A stretch of DNA of 64,000 bases from Dinoroseobacter sp965279125 (GTDB lineage: Bacteria; Pseudomonadota; Alphaproteobacteria; Rhodobacterales; Rhodobacteraceae). Below the pieces are notes generated by a model. That model did not search any database and was not told the DNA's origin. It saw only the letters and a program-made list of their open reading frames with translations. The stretch's first letter is position 1, and each line of letters opens with the position of its first letter. Location of the stretch: NCBI GenBank assembly GCA_965279125.1, contig CBDIHL010000037.1, positions 62,001 to 126,000 of the forward strand, read 5' to 3'. A program made the position numbers and the translations under genes. Positions 42,712-51,900 of this stretch are shown piece by piece.

Positions 42712-43398
42712 CTATTTTGCGGCTCTGGGCTTGGAAAAGTTCATCTTTTGCCCCTGCAAATCCTGCTTCGCGCCGGTCCACGCATAAGCCAGAAGCGCCG
42801 GTTCATCCTTGCTGACGGTGATCCGGTGCAGATGGTGCGGCGGATTGAAGATCATCGAGCCCGGCGCATAGACCCCCTGATGGTTCTCCGAGACCGCCCC
42901 CGACAGGCAGATATAGCTTTCGGTGATCCCCGAATGCGCATGGGCGGGATAGGTACAGCCAGGCGCAAACAGCACCACGCCCAAGATCAACTCGGTCGTG
43001 ACCACAGGCCCGCCGGGGCCTGCGATCTGCGCATAGCCGTAGCTGCGCGCGAGACCCTTGGGCAGTTTCTCGTAGCCGTATTGCCAGGCCAGATCCGGCA
43101 CCACGCTTTCGAGGCTGCGGATCACCGGGGCGAGACGCTCCATCCGCCCTTCATCAAGCGCGCGCTTGAGATGCGCGATCACCGGCAGCGAATGCGCGGG
43201 CTGCACCTGCACGGGCGGGTTCGACTTTTGCACACGGCTGATCGCTTCGCGCACGCCGCGTTGGTGCGCCCGGATGCGGTCGCTGCCACCGGCCGAGAGA
43301 TGGCGGTAGAGCTCGTAATATTCCTTCAGCAGATAGCGCCAATCGGGACGCTCGCTCAGGCGCGGTGCATCGGTCAGTGGGTCTAGTTGGGTCGACAT
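42712..43398 (-). CDS. dddL: DMSP lyase DddL
   Basis: DddL splits dimethylsulfoniopropionate into dimethyl sulfide and acrylate. The 228-residue protein has the family helical N-terminal part (DWRYLLKEYYELYRHLSAGG) and the C-terminal cupin with metal ligands in PAHAHSGITESYICLSG (HxH...E...Y) and PPHHLHRITV. Length and both halves fit DddL rather than the shorter DddW; DddQ shares the same cupin, so the L assignment is by the N-terminal part. No acrylate genes are adjacent. Confidence 0.85.
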   Translation of the reverse strand: MSTQLDPLTDAPRLSERPDWRYLLKEYYELYRHLSAGGSDRIRAHQRGVREAISRVQKSNPPVQVQPAHSLPVIAHLKRALDEGRMERLAPVIRSLESVVPDLAWQYGYEKLPKGLARSYGYAQIAGPGGPVVTTELILGVVLFAPGCTYPAHAHSGITESYICLSGAVSENHQGVYAPGSMIFNPPHHLHRITVSKDEPALLAYAWTGAKQDLQGQKMNFSKPRAAK

Positions 43399-43482
43399 GG
43401 GGCCTGCCTCGCGCGTGGTTTGGATGCAGGTAGCCCAGCTTTGCGGCGCAATCCAGTGGTGTCAGGGTGTGAAACTGTGGGT

Positions 43483-43532
43483 TGCACAAATGTGCATTTT
43501 AACATACATCTGAATGCATAATCTCATATGCA
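43483..43532. promoter_or_regulatory. Two operator-like palindromes before the toxin-antitoxin genes
   Basis: TGCACAAATGTGCA at 43483-43496 and TGCATAATCTCATATGCA at 43515-43532 are inverted repeats with shared TGCA ends, placed 12-60 bases before the antitoxin start. This is where Phd-type antitoxins bind to repress their own operon. Confidence 0.6.
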
Positions 43533-43543
43533 CGAGACCGATT

Positions 43544-43792
43544 ATGAACCGCATCCTCACCAAGAACATCGCCACCATGACCGAAATGCGCGAGCCGCAA
43601 AAGATTCTGGACCGCGCGGGGGGCGAGCCCGTGGCGATCCTGAAGAACTCGCAACTCGTCGGCTATTTCGTGCCCGCCGAGGCCGCCCATGGGGATGGGG
43701 CGGAGTATGCGACGATGGAGGAGTTGCAAACATATCTCGCGGAAAGCCGTGAGCAGGTTCAGCCTGTGCTCGACTATTTGCGCGACAAGTGA
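43544..43792 (+). CDS. Phd/YefM-type antitoxin
   Basis: The 82-residue protein starts MNRILTKNIATMTEMREPQK, has the Phd fold core GGEPVAILKNSQLVGYFVPA, and a C-terminal part that would thread into the toxin. The start at 43544 keeps the two operator palindromes upstream; the frame start at 43514 falls within an operator. Its stop overlaps the toxin start (GTGA). Confidence 0.85.
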   Translation: MNRILTKNIATMTEMREPQKILDRAGGEPVAILKNSQLVGYFVPAEAAHGDGAEYATMEELQTYLAESREQVQPVLDYLRDK

Positions 43793-44166
43793 GCTACCGC
43801 CTTCTTTCTGCTGCTATCGTTGAAGCCGTGCATGACGCAGCCCTCAATCCCGGTGAACTTGCAGGGCGCGCGCGCGACAAGTCCCTAGAGGTGGCCCTCG
43901 CGCGGGTCGAAACTCGGCTATCTTATGGGATGATCGAAGACGCTTTTGACCTTGCGGCTGCCTATGCGCTGGCCATCGCGACGGGGCACTGCTTCAACGA
44001 TGGGAAAAAACGGACTGCGTTTGACACAATGACGTTCTGTCTGCATTTGCACGGCATCCGCATTGCCCACAACACCCAAGACGTCGGCGATCTGATCATC
44101 GCGCTGGCACAAGGCAAGCTGGGCGAGGATCAGCTGGCGGCTTGGTTAAGGCAGCGCGCGGTCTAA
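43789..44166 (+). CDS. Doc-type toxin (Fic fold)
   Basis: The 125-residue protein has the Doc active-site helix GHCFNDGKKRTAFDTM at about residues 65-80, preceded by LAAAYALAIATGHC. Doc phosphorylates EF-Tu. In the motif HxFxD(A/G)NKR the asparagine before KR is lysine here (HCFNDGKKR), which may change or reduce activity. The GTG start overlaps the antitoxin stop, the usual coupling. Confidence 0.87.
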   Translation: MSYRLLSAAIVEAVHDAALNPGELAGRARDKSLEVALARVETRLSYGMIEDAFDLAAAYALAIATGHCFNDGKKRTAFDTMTFCLHLHGIRIAHNTQDVGDLIIALAQGKLGEDQLAAWLRQRAV

Positions 44167-44254
44167 CCAACTGTGGACAACTCAGCGCGCACCCTTCCCG
44201 GCCTGCTCCGTTCCTGCTTTAATGCCCCAAATCAACCAAAACCGAGCAGCAGCC

Positions 44255-46216
44255 ATGGCCGACGATCTTCTTTCTGGCGGCGCCCCCGCAGAGACTTACG
44301 ATGCCTCCTCGATCGAGGTGCTGGAGGGGCTTGAGCCCGTTCGCAAACGCCCCGGCATGTATATTGGCGGGACGGACGAGCGCGCGTTGCATCACTTGGT
44401 GGCCGAGGTGCTCGACAACTCCATGGACGAGGCGGTTGCCGGCCATGCATCGCGCATCGAGATTGAGCTTCTGGCCGATGGGTCCTGCACCATTCGCGAC
44501 AATGGGCGGGGCATTCCCGTCGATCCGCACCCCAAGTTTCCCGACAAAAGTGCATTGGAGGTGATCTTGTGCACCCTGCATGCCGGCGGCAAGTTTGAGG
44601 GGAAAGCATATCAAACCTCGGGCGGTCTGCACGGCGTTGGTATCTCGGTGGTCAATGCGCTGTCGGACCATGTGCGCGTGGAAGTGGCGCGCAATCGTGA
44701 GTTGTTCGCGCAGGAGTTTTCGCGCGGTCTGCCGCAGGGGCCTGTTGCGAAGGTTGGACCAGCGCCCAATCGGCGCGGGACCACTGTGACTTTTCATCCG
44801 GATTCGGATATTTTTGGAACGCTGAAATTGAAGCCTGCGCGCTTGCTGAAAATGGCGCGCTCGAAAGCCTATCTGTTTTCCGGGGTCGAGATCCGCTGGA
44901 AGAGCGCGATTGACGATGGGGTGACGCCGACCGAGGCATTGTTCCACTTTCCGGGCGGATTGGCAGACTATCTGAAAGAGACGCTGGAGGGGGCCGCGAC
45001 CTATGCCGACCAGCCTTTCGCCGGAAAGGTCGAGTTCGCCGAGAAGTTCAACGCGCCGGGCTCGGTCGAGTGGGCGATCAACTGGACGCCTGCGCGCGAC
45101 GGCTCGATCCAGAGCTATTGCAACACCATCCCCACGCCCGAGGGCGGCACCCATGAGGGTGGGTTCTGGGCCGCCGTGTTGAAGGGCCTGAAAGCTTACG
45201 GCGAGTTGGTGAACAACCGCAAAGCCGCGCAGATCACTCGCGAGGATGTGATGGGCGGCGGCACCGCGCTCGTGTCGTGCTTCATCCGCGAGCCGGAATT
45301 CGTGGGCCAAACCAAGGACCGGCTTGCGACGACGGAGGCCGCACGCATGGTCGAAGGGGCGGTGCGCGACCACTTCGACAACTGGCTGGCGGCGGATACC
45401 AAGTCGGCGGGCGCGATCCTCGACTATATGGTCCTCAAGGCCGAAGAACGGTTGCGGCGGCGCGCGGAGAAAGAGACCGCGCGGAAGAGCGCGACCAAGC
45501 GGCTGCGGCTTCCGGGCAAGCTTGTCGATTGCTCGGCCACGAACCGGGCGGGCACGGAATTGTTCATCGTCGAGGGCGACAGTGCTGGCGGCTCGGCCAA
45601 AATGGCCCGGGACCGTAAAACGCAAGCGCTGCTGCCGCTCAGGGGCAAGATCTTGAATGTTCTGGGGGCGGCGTCCTCTAAATTAGGCTCAAACCAAGAG
45701 ATTAGCGATCTGACCCAAGCGCTGGGCGTCGGCCTCGGGTCGCGGTTCAACGTGGAGGATCTTCGTTACGATAAGGTTATCATCATGACCGATGCGGACG
45801 TGGACGGGGCCCATATTGCAGCGCTTTTGATGACATTTTTCTTCACTCAAATGCGGCCGATGATTGACCACGGCCATCTCTACCTCGCCTGCCCGCCGCT
45901 GTTCCGGCTGACCCAAGGGGCCAAGCGCGTCTACTGCCTGGACGAGGCGGAGCGTGAGACTTGGATGGAGAAGGGTTTGGGCGGAAAGGGAAAAATCGAC
46001 GTGTCGCGGTTCAAGGGTCTGGGTGAGATGGACGCGAAGGACCTCAAGGACACGACGATGAACCCCGAAACGCGCAAGCTGATCCGGGTGAGCATTGATG
46101 AGGACGAGCCAGGCGAGACGGGCGATCTGGTGGAGCGGCTGATGGGCAAGAAGCCGGAGAAGCGGTTCGAGTACATTCAGGCAAATGCGCGGTTTGTAGA
46201 GGAGTTGGATGTATGA
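44255..46216 (+). CDS. parE: DNA topoisomerase IV subunit B
   Basis: ParE is the ATPase subunit of topoisomerase IV, which separates sister chromosomes. The 653-residue protein has the GHKL ATP site (VLDNSMDEAVAGH, IRDNGRGIPVDPHP, TSGGLHGVGISVVNALS) and the TOPRIM end (EGDSAGGSAKMARDRKTQAL, DADVDGAHIAALLMTFFF). The missing insert and SKLGSNQEISDLTQALG point to ParE rather than GyrB. Start 44255 (MADDLLSGG) is favoured over 44222. ParC is not in the window. Confidence 0.95.
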   Translation: MADDLLSGGAPAETYDASSIEVLEGLEPVRKRPGMYIGGTDERALHHLVAEVLDNSMDEAVAGHASRIEIELLADGSCTIRDNGRGIPVDPHPKFPDKSALEVILCTLHAGGKFEGKAYQTSGGLHGVGISVVNALSDHVRVEVARNRELFAQEFSRGLPQGPVAKVGPAPNRRGTTVTFHPDSDIFGTLKLKPARLLKMARSKAYLFSGVEIRWKSAIDDGVTPTEALFHFPGGLADYLKETLEGAATYADQPFAGKVEFAEKFNAPGSVEWAINWTPARDGSIQSYCNTIPTPEGGTHEGGFWAAVLKGLKAYGELVNNRKAAQITREDVMGGGTALVSCFIREPEFVGQTKDRLATTEAARMVEGAVRDHFDNWLAADTKSAGAILDYMVLKAEERLRRRAEKETARKSATKRLRLPGKLVDCSATNRAGTELFIVEGDSAGGSAKMARDRKTQALLPLRGKILNVLGAASSKLGSNQEISDLTQALGVGLGSRFNVEDLRYDKVIIMTDADVDGAHIAALLMTFFFTQMRPMIDHGHLYLACPPLFRLTQGAKRVYCLDEAERETWMEKGLGGKGKIDVSRFKGLGEMDAKDLKDTTMNPETRKLIRVSIDEDEPGETGDLVERLMGKKPEKRFEYIQANARFVEELDV

Positions 46217-46228
46217 GGAACGGAGGCC

Positions 46229-46927
46229 ATGTTGAGTAGGCTTGGTTGGATCGGAGTCGCGACGACCGCCATGTATATTGCCGCCATTAGCTGGTTTCAG
46301 TGGTCCCAGCTGATAGCAATCCGCGAACTTGAACTTAATGCATTCGGCGATTTTCTCGCGGGGACGTTCGGCCCACTGGCGATCTTTTGGCTGGTTTTAG
46401 GTTTTTTTCAACAGGGTGCCGAGCTCAAGAACAGCGTCGAAACTCTGAAACTGCAAGCTGACGAGTTGGGCAAGTCGGTGACGCAGCAGGCCCAACTCTC
46501 CGAGAGTTCTGCCCGAATGCTAAAACTGGAAAGTGACAGAATTGAGCAGGAAGCCAAAAGGCAGGCATATTTTGCATATAGCGACGTTACCCGCGGCATC
46601 GAAAAAACCTCTAAAGAGATGCGGAATCTAACGGCGAACGCACACGCGGCATTGAGTTCGGTCGGGAAATTGAACTCCGGTCACCGGCGACAAATGGACG
46701 CCGAAATCGATCTGCTCAATAAAGAGATGGTCCATTTGAAAGAGTCCGTCACGATCTTAGACCTTGGAATTTCAGAACACACGTCGACAGAAACAATGCT
46801 AGAAAATGCTACGCAGCTATATGACCTGCGAAACCAGCTAGAGAACTACCGATCGCAAATAAAATTGATCCAAGATGAGATTTTTGAGATCCTAGAGTCG
46901 AAGCGCCACTCCCAATTCAGCAAGTAA
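46229..46927 (+). CDS. Membrane-anchored coiled-coil protein of unknown function
   Basis: The 232-residue protein has two N-terminal membrane segments (IGVATTAMYIAAISWFQWSQ; FGPLAIFWLVLGFFQQGAEL) and then a long coiled coil from about residue 70 (SVETLKLQADELGKSVTQQA) to the end. It resembles small accessory-genome proteins of the same layout, whose role is unknown. It starts 12 bases after the parE stop but its base composition is lower in GC, so it looks like a later arrival. Confidence 0.65.
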   Translation: MLSRLGWIGVATTAMYIAAISWFQWSQLIAIRELELNAFGDFLAGTFGPLAIFWLVLGFFQQGAELKNSVETLKLQADELGKSVTQQAQLSESSARMLKLESDRIEQEAKRQAYFAYSDVTRGIEKTSKEMRNLTANAHAALSSVGKLNSGHRRQMDAEIDLLNKEMVHLKESVTILDLGISEHTSTETMLENATQLYDLRNQLENYRSQIKLIQDEIFEILESKRHSQFSK

Positions 46928-46938
46928 AGTGGGTGAAA

Positions 46939-47889
46939 TCACCCCGCCACCACCTCCCGCACCACAACCTCCCCCACCAACCGCGCCACCCCTTCGGCCT
47001 CGCACAACTCCGTCCCCGGCGTCCCGACAGCACTCGCCGCCGCCGCCACCCCTTGCACGCAGGCCTCGACCGGCCCCAGCCCGCCTGCCAAGCCCAGCAC
47101 GAAACCCGCCACATGGGAATCCCCGGCCCCGACCGCACTGACCACCTCAACCGAGGGCGGCGCGCAGTGCCAGCAGCCCTCGGCGCTTGCCAGAACCGTC
47201 CCTTCCGCCCCGCGCGCCACCTGCACGATCTCGGCCACGCCGCGCGCGACCAACTCGGACGCAAACGCGGCCGTCGCCCCCACATCCGCCAAAACCGCGC
47301 CCGCCAAACCGTCCGCCTCCGCATCGTCCATCCGCAATGCAAAGAGGCCCCCGCCCGCGACCGCGGCCTCCAACGCTGCCCCGGAGGTGTCCAGAACCAT
47401 CCGCACCCCGCGCGCGGCCAACCCCTTGTTCAACGCCACAAAAACATCCGCAGGCACCCCCGGCGGCAAGCTGCCTGAGGGCACCAGTAGATCGCCCGGC
47501 GCGCACCAGCCCTCGATCCGGGCGAGGGCCTCGGCCACGTGATCCGCACTCCAGACAGGCCCTGGCATGACGAAGCGGTATTGCGCGCCTGAAGCGTCCT
47601 CGATCACCGACAGGCTCTCGCGCGTGGGTAGGTCGAGGCCCAGATCGCGCACCTGCAACCCCTCGGCCTGTAGCAACCCCAGCAAGCTTGCGCCCGCCCC
47701 GCCACCGGCGGCAACGGCACACAGGCTTTGGCCGCCCAGCTTATGGATCGCGCGGCTGACATTGACCCCACCGCCCCCCGGATCGGCGCGGGGCGGATCG
47801 CAGCGCAGCTTGATGCCAGCGCGGACCTCAGCGGTCTGTGTCGACAGGTCGAGCGCGGGGTTCAGGGTGACAGTGATGATACGTGACAT
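46939..47889 (-). CDS. PfkB family sugar kinase (phosphofructokinase-2-like)
   Basis: The 316-residue ribokinase-fold kinase opens MSRIITVTLNPALDLSTQTA and has GGGGVNVSRAIHKLGGQ and the catalytic VSAVGAGDSHVAGFVLGLAG (GAGD). The TLNPALD opening is that of 6-phosphofructokinase 2 and 1-phosphofructokinase enzymes; which of the two is not certain. Start at 47889; the longer frame to 48429 is antisense noise from the metal permease. Confidence 0.85.
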   Translation of the reverse strand: MSRIITVTLNPALDLSTQTAEVRAGIKLRCDPPRADPGGGGVNVSRAIHKLGGQSLCAVAAGGGAGASLLGLLQAEGLQVRDLGLDLPTRESLSVIEDASGAQYRFVMPGPVWSADHVAEALARIEGWCAPGDLLVPSGSLPPGVPADVFVALNKGLAARGVRMVLDTSGAALEAAVAGGGLFALRMDDAEADGLAGAVLADVGATAAFASELVARGVAEIVQVARGAEGTVLASAEGCWHCAPPSVEVVSAVGAGDSHVAGFVLGLAGGLGPVEACVQGVAAAASAVGTPGTELCEAEGVARLVGEVVVREVVAG

Positions 47890-47927
47890 GGGGGTAGCCT
47901 GCGCAAGAACCCGCGCGCTGACAACCC

Positions 47928-48851
47928 TTACGTGTGGCCCACAGCCCCTTTGCGGTGCGGTCCAAAGACCGCCGTCAGCCCCAGGATCACGCCGGACATC
48001 GTGGCGATCATGCCCGCCGCACTGACCGCATCCGTGCCCCCGAACCACAGCGGCCCGTAGCCTGCAAAGACATAGCCGAGCACCGCGCTGAGGGTCGCGA
48101 ATAGGATGCTGTAGGCGATCTGATGCTCCAGCCGATTGGTCATCAGGCGTGCTGCGGCGGGCGGGCAGATGAACATCGCGATCACGATGATCGAGCCGAC
48201 CGCATCGAAGGCCGCGACGGCGGCGAGGGCGGAGGCGACGACGAGGCCGAGCCCGATTGCGCCCACCGGCAGGCCGATCCCTTGGGCGAAATCCGGGTCG
48301 AAGGTGGAGATTTTCAGCGGACGCCAGAAGACGAACATCAAGGCCGCGAGCAGGATCACCGCCAGCGCGAGGCGGGGCAGCTCGTGCGGCAGTCCGGCCA
48401 GCGCGGAGGGGTCCAGAAGCGAGCTCCACCCGGTTGCGTCGAGCCAGATCAGGCTTTCGAGATTGCCCATCAAGGCGTGCTCCACATCCAGATGCACCGA
48501 GGAGGTGTCCGAGCGTTCCAGCAACAACACACCGCCCGCAAACATCGCTGTGAAGACGACGCCCATCGCGGCACCGGGCTCGATCCGGCCCAAGCGGCGG
48601 ATTGCTTCGATCAGGGCGACCGCGACCAAAGCTGCCGCCCCCGCCCCCAGCATCATTGCGCCCGCGCTGACGACCCCGGTCAGCAAGAACGCCACCACGA
48701 TCCCCGGCAAAACCACATGGCTGATCGCGTCCCCGATCAAGGCTTGGCGACGCAGCACAAGGAAGTTGCCCGGCAGCGCGCAGGCAATCGCGGCGAGCAT
48801 CCCGATTAGGATCGGCGGCAGCGACAGGGGCACGAACTCGGCCCCACTCAT
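47928..48851 (-). CDS. Metal ABC transporter permease (SitD-like)
   Basis: The 307-residue protein is an ABC-3 family permease with eight or nine membrane segments (PPILIGMLAAIACALPGNFL, RRQALIGDAISHVVLPGIVV). It moves Mn(II), Zn(II) or Fe(II) inward with the rest of the operon. The start overlaps the upstream permease stop by four bases; it is the last gene of the transporter. Confidence 0.92.
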   Translation of the reverse strand: MSGAEFVPLSLPPILIGMLAAIACALPGNFLVLRRQALIGDAISHVVLPGIVVAFLLTGVVSAGAMMLGAGAAALVAVALIEAIRRLGRIEPGAAMGVVFTAMFAGGVLLLERSDTSSVHLDVEHALMGNLESLIWLDATGWSSLLDPSALAGLPHELPRLALAVILLAALMFVFWRPLKISTFDPDFAQGIGLPVGAIGLGLVVASALAAVAAFDAVGSIIVIAMFICPPAAARLMTNRLEHQIAYSILFATLSAVLGYVFAGYGPLWFGGTDAVSAAGMIATMSGVILGLTAVFGPHRKGAVGHT

Positions 48852-50059
48852 AGGGTGACCTCGGCGGGTTTGACCAGATGGCGGTCGATCTCGGCGATCT
48901 GGTCGCGGGTCAGAACCTCGTCAATTTCGCCCAAGCCATCATGGCGCGCGGTGACATCCTCATGCGCCTCCAGCGCACGGGCGACCTGCCAGCGCTCTTC
49001 GTCAAGCAGGGCTTTGGCCGCCGCCGCAGCCCCCTCTTGCGTCGCCACCCCATCGGGCCGCGCCCAGCCCATCCGCACCAGCAGACGCAGGGTAAACGGC
49101 TCGTAAATCACTTGGCCCTGCGCGAGGGCCAGAAGGCCCTGCCGCATATGCACCCGGCGCTGGAACACGCGTTGACGGAGGGCAGCGGCGAGCAATCCGC
49201 GCGCAGGTGCCGCGATCAACGAGATCACGAACACCGCGAAGGCCACCAGCACGATGATCGGTCCGGTGGGCAGGTCGGGGGCCGTCGCCGACAAGGCCGC
49301 ACCCAGATAGGCCGAAGCCCCGCCGAACAGGCCCGCAAGCAGCACCAAAAGATCCGCGCGGTCAGTCCAGAAGCGCGCCGCAACAGGCGGAATGATCAAG
49401 AGTGCAACGATCAGGATCAAGCCCACAACCTTGAGGCCCACAACCGTCACGGCCATCACAAGGCCCATCATCGCCAGATCGATCCGCCCGACATGGATGC
49501 CCTTCGCGGCGGCAAATCCCGGATCAAACGCCACCTGGATCATCGGGCGGTAGAGCAGTGCAACCAGCGCCAAGGCCAGCGCCCCGCCGATCCCGATGGT
49601 CAACGCCTCCGACCACAGCATTCCGGCGGTCGCCCCCAAAAGCATCCCCTCAAGCCCGGCGGACCTGCCCCCGGGCATCGTCTGGATCACGGTCAGCAGG
49701 ACCACGCCAAAGCCAAAGAACACCGACAGCACCGCACCGATCGCCGCGTCTTCGGCCAAGCGCGTGTGCTTGACGAGCGCTTGCACGCATAAAAGCCCCG
49801 CCCACGCACTCAGCGCCGACCCCAGCATCAAGCCCACCAAGGACCGCCCATCACCCCCGAACGCCACCATCACCAGAAACGCCAAGGCCACGCCCGGCAA
49901 GGTCGCATGCGAAATCGCGTCCGACACCAGCGCGCGTTTGCGAAGAAATAGAAAGCTGCCCGTGACGCCTGACGCGATGCCCAGCAGGGCCGCGCCCACG
50001 GCCACGAGTGCCGCATTGTAGCCCAGCGATAGGCTCAACGCTTCGATCAACGCGCTCAT
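48848..50059 (-). CDS. Metal ABC transporter permease with DtxR-like tail (SitC/MntC-like)
   Basis: The 403-residue protein has an ABC-3 permease domain (residues 1 to about 280, with RKRALVSDAISHATLPGVAL) and a C-terminal extension of some 110 residues that is soluble and helical (MRQGLLALAQGQVIYEPFTL). Longer members of this family carry such a winged-helix-like tail resembling DtxR/MntR regulators; whether it senses metal is not known. It shares one base with the ATPase stop upstream. Confidence 0.9.
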   Translation of the reverse strand: MSALIEALSLSLGYNAALVAVGAALLGIASGVTGSFLFLRKRALVSDAISHATLPGVALAFLVMVAFGGDGRSLVGLMLGSALSAWAGLLCVQALVKHTRLAEDAAIGAVLSVFFGFGVVLLTVIQTMPGGRSAGLEGMLLGATAGMLWSEALTIGIGGALALALVALLYRPMIQVAFDPGFAAAKGIHVGRIDLAMMGLVMAVTVVGLKVVGLILIVALLIIPPVAARFWTDRADLLVLLAGLFGGASAYLGAALSATAPDLPTGPIIVLVAFAVFVISLIAAPARGLLAAALRQRVFQRRVHMRQGLLALAQGQVIYEPFTLRLLVRMGWARPDGVATQEGAAAAAKALLDEERWQVARALEAHEDVTARHDGLGEIDEVLTRDQIAEIDRHLVKPAEVTL

Positions 50060-50868
50060 CAGCTTGCCGTCTGGTGTAGCCCGTCCATTTGCGCCGTCGC
50101 CAAGCGCCCGCCATAGGCCGATTGCAGGGCCTCGGGCGTGAACGCATCCGAAACCGCACCTTCGGCAACCTTGCGGACATTCACGATCAGCACGCGGTCG
50201 AAATAGTCGGGGACGGTCGCCAGATCATGATGGACGGCAACAACGGTTTTGCCATCCTCCTTGAGGGCTTTGAGCACATCAATAATGGCCCGCTCCGTCG
50301 CGGCATCGACACCCGCAAACGGCTCGTCGAGCAGGTAAAGATCAGCATCCTGCGCCAAGGCCCGCGCCAAAAACACGCGCTGTTGCTGACCACCGGACAA
50401 TTGCCCGATCTGGCGCGACGCAAAACCGTCCATCCCGACGCGCTCAAGACAGGCCATTGCGCGCGCGCGGTGCTTTCCGGTCATCCGACCCAGCAGGCCC
50501 AGATCGGCGTAAAGCCCCATCAGGACGACGTCGATCACGCGTGCGGGAAACTCCCAGTCGATGGAGGCGCGTTGCGGCACATAGGCGATCCGCCCACGTG
50601 CTGCTTCCAACGTTTGCCCGAACACCGTCACATGGCCCGACACCTTGGACACGATGCCGAGCGCTGCTTTCAGCAAGGTCGACTTGCCCGCCCCGTTCGG
50701 CCCCACAATCGCCGTCAGCGCGCCCGCCTCAAAACTCGCATCCAGCGAGAACACGGCTGGCGTCTGCCCATAGGTCACGCTGAGGCCGCGAATGGCCAAG
50801 GGCAGCGCACTCAGGTCTTCCGCAGCGGTGCGAATTCCGTCTGTGGTGGCGAGATGTGGGGGGGCCAA
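50059..50868 (-). CDS. Metal ABC transporter ATP-binding protein (SitB-like)
   Basis: The 269-residue ATPase has Walker A GPNGAGKSTLLKAALG, Q-loop in AYVPQRASIDWEFPARVIDV, signature LSGGQQQRVFLARAL, and Walker B LYLLDEPFAGVD. The IDWEFP segment is typical of Mn/Zn-type importers. It lies 12 bp after the solute-binding gene. Confidence 0.95.
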   Translation of the reverse strand: MAPPHLATTDGIRTAAEDLSALPLAIRGLSVTYGQTPAVFSLDASFEAGALTAIVGPNGAGKSTLLKAALGIVSKVSGHVTVFGQTLEAARGRIAYVPQRASIDWEFPARVIDVVLMGLYADLGLLGRMTGKHRARAMACLERVGMDGFASRQIGQLSGGQQQRVFLARALAQDADLYLLDEPFAGVDAATERAIIDVLKALKEDGKTVVAVHHDLATVPDYFDRVLIVNVRKVAEGAVSDAFTPEALQSAYGGRLATAQMDGLHQTAS

Positions 50869-50880
50869 GTCTCGGTCTCC

Positions 50881-51846
50881 TTACATTCCGGCGGCCAAAC
50901 GGCCATCCATGCCCTCGGCAGGCGCATCGCCACCCAAGGCGCGCGTCAGCGTCGTGACGTTGTGATCAATCATGCCAAGCCAGGTGCCTTCATAGGTGCC
51001 ATCCGGGCCCATTGCGTCGGAATAAAGCTCGCCACCGATGGCAACCTCATGGCCCTGCGCGGCAGCCCCCTCGATCAAGGCGCGCACATTGCGGTCCGAG
51101 ACGGAGCTTTCGACAAAGACGGCGCCAATCTGGCGGTCCACGAGCAGATCAACCAACTCGGCAATGCGCGCGAGACCCGCTTCGGATTCGGTGGAGATCC
51201 CTTGGATGCCCAAAACCTCGAACCCATAGGCCGAACCGAAATAGCCGAACGCATCATGGGCGGAGATCAGAACGCGCGACGCCTCGGGCACACTGCCCAA
51301 TGCGGTTGCGGAATAGGCGCCCAAACGTGTGACATCGGCGATATGCGCGGCGGCATTGGCCGCGAATGTGTCTGCCGCTTCAGGGCGCAACCGGGTCAGC
51401 GTATCGCGGGTCTCGGCCACGACCAGCGACCAGAGTGCGGGATCCATCCACACATGCGGATCATAACGCCCGTCGTAGTCTTCATGGGCCAGCAGCAGGT
51501 CCTTCGGCAGACCCTCGGCCACCGCAACAACTTCGGTGCGCGTGCCCAGATCGCCAAAGAAATCCTCCATCTGCGCTTCAAGATAGAGGCCATGCCACAG
51601 CACCAGATCCGCACGGGTCATCGCGACAATATCGGTGCGGGTCTGGCGGTAGGCATGCGGGTCAACACCCGGCCCCATTAGCGCTTTGACCTCGACCAGA
51701 TCGCCGCCCACTTGGCGTGCGGCATCGGCGATCATGCCTGTGGTGGCAACGATGGACAGCGGAGCCTCGTCAGCCTGCGCGCCAAAAGGCAGCGCAAGCG
51801 TCGCGGCGGTGGTCAGAGCAATCAGGTGTCGGCGGGTCGTCCACAT
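50881..51846 (-). CDS. Metal ABC transporter substrate-binding protein (SitA/MntA-like)
   Basis: The 321-residue cluster A-I binding protein has a signal peptide (RHLIALTTAATLALPFGAQA) and the four metal ligands of the family in GVDPHAYRQTRTD, RYDPHVWMDP, the STESEAGL region and GGELYSDAMGPDG. The short loop between the second and third segments, without a histidine-rich run, favours manganese over zinc. It is the first gene of the operon, preceded by two palindromic operators. Confidence 0.92.
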   Translation of the reverse strand: MWTTRRHLIALTTAATLALPFGAQADEAPLSIVATTGMIADAARQVGGDLVEVKALMGPGVDPHAYRQTRTDIVAMTRADLVLWHGLYLEAQMEDFFGDLGTRTEVVAVAEGLPKDLLLAHEDYDGRYDPHVWMDPALWSLVVAETRDTLTRLRPEAADTFAANAAAHIADVTRLGAYSATALGSVPEASRVLISAHDAFGYFGSAYGFEVLGIQGISTESEAGLARIAELVDLLVDRQIGAVFVESSVSDRNVRALIEGAAAQGHEVAIGGELYSDAMGPDGTYEGTWLGMIDHNVTTLTRALGGDAPAEGMDGRLAAGM

Positions 51847-51900
51847 GGATGCAGAATCCTATTTGTTAGAGGGCACACTCTCTCCGTCCTGCACATGAAT

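Noticed and set aside
46930..46945. Terminator hairpin GGGTGA-AA-TCACCC
   Set aside because: The stem is short, has no T-run and overlaps the end of the kinase gene.
46939..48429. Long 496-codon minus-strand frame
   Set aside because: Only the part up to 47889 is the PfkB-type kinase; the upstream part is in the other frame of the real permease and lacks protein features.
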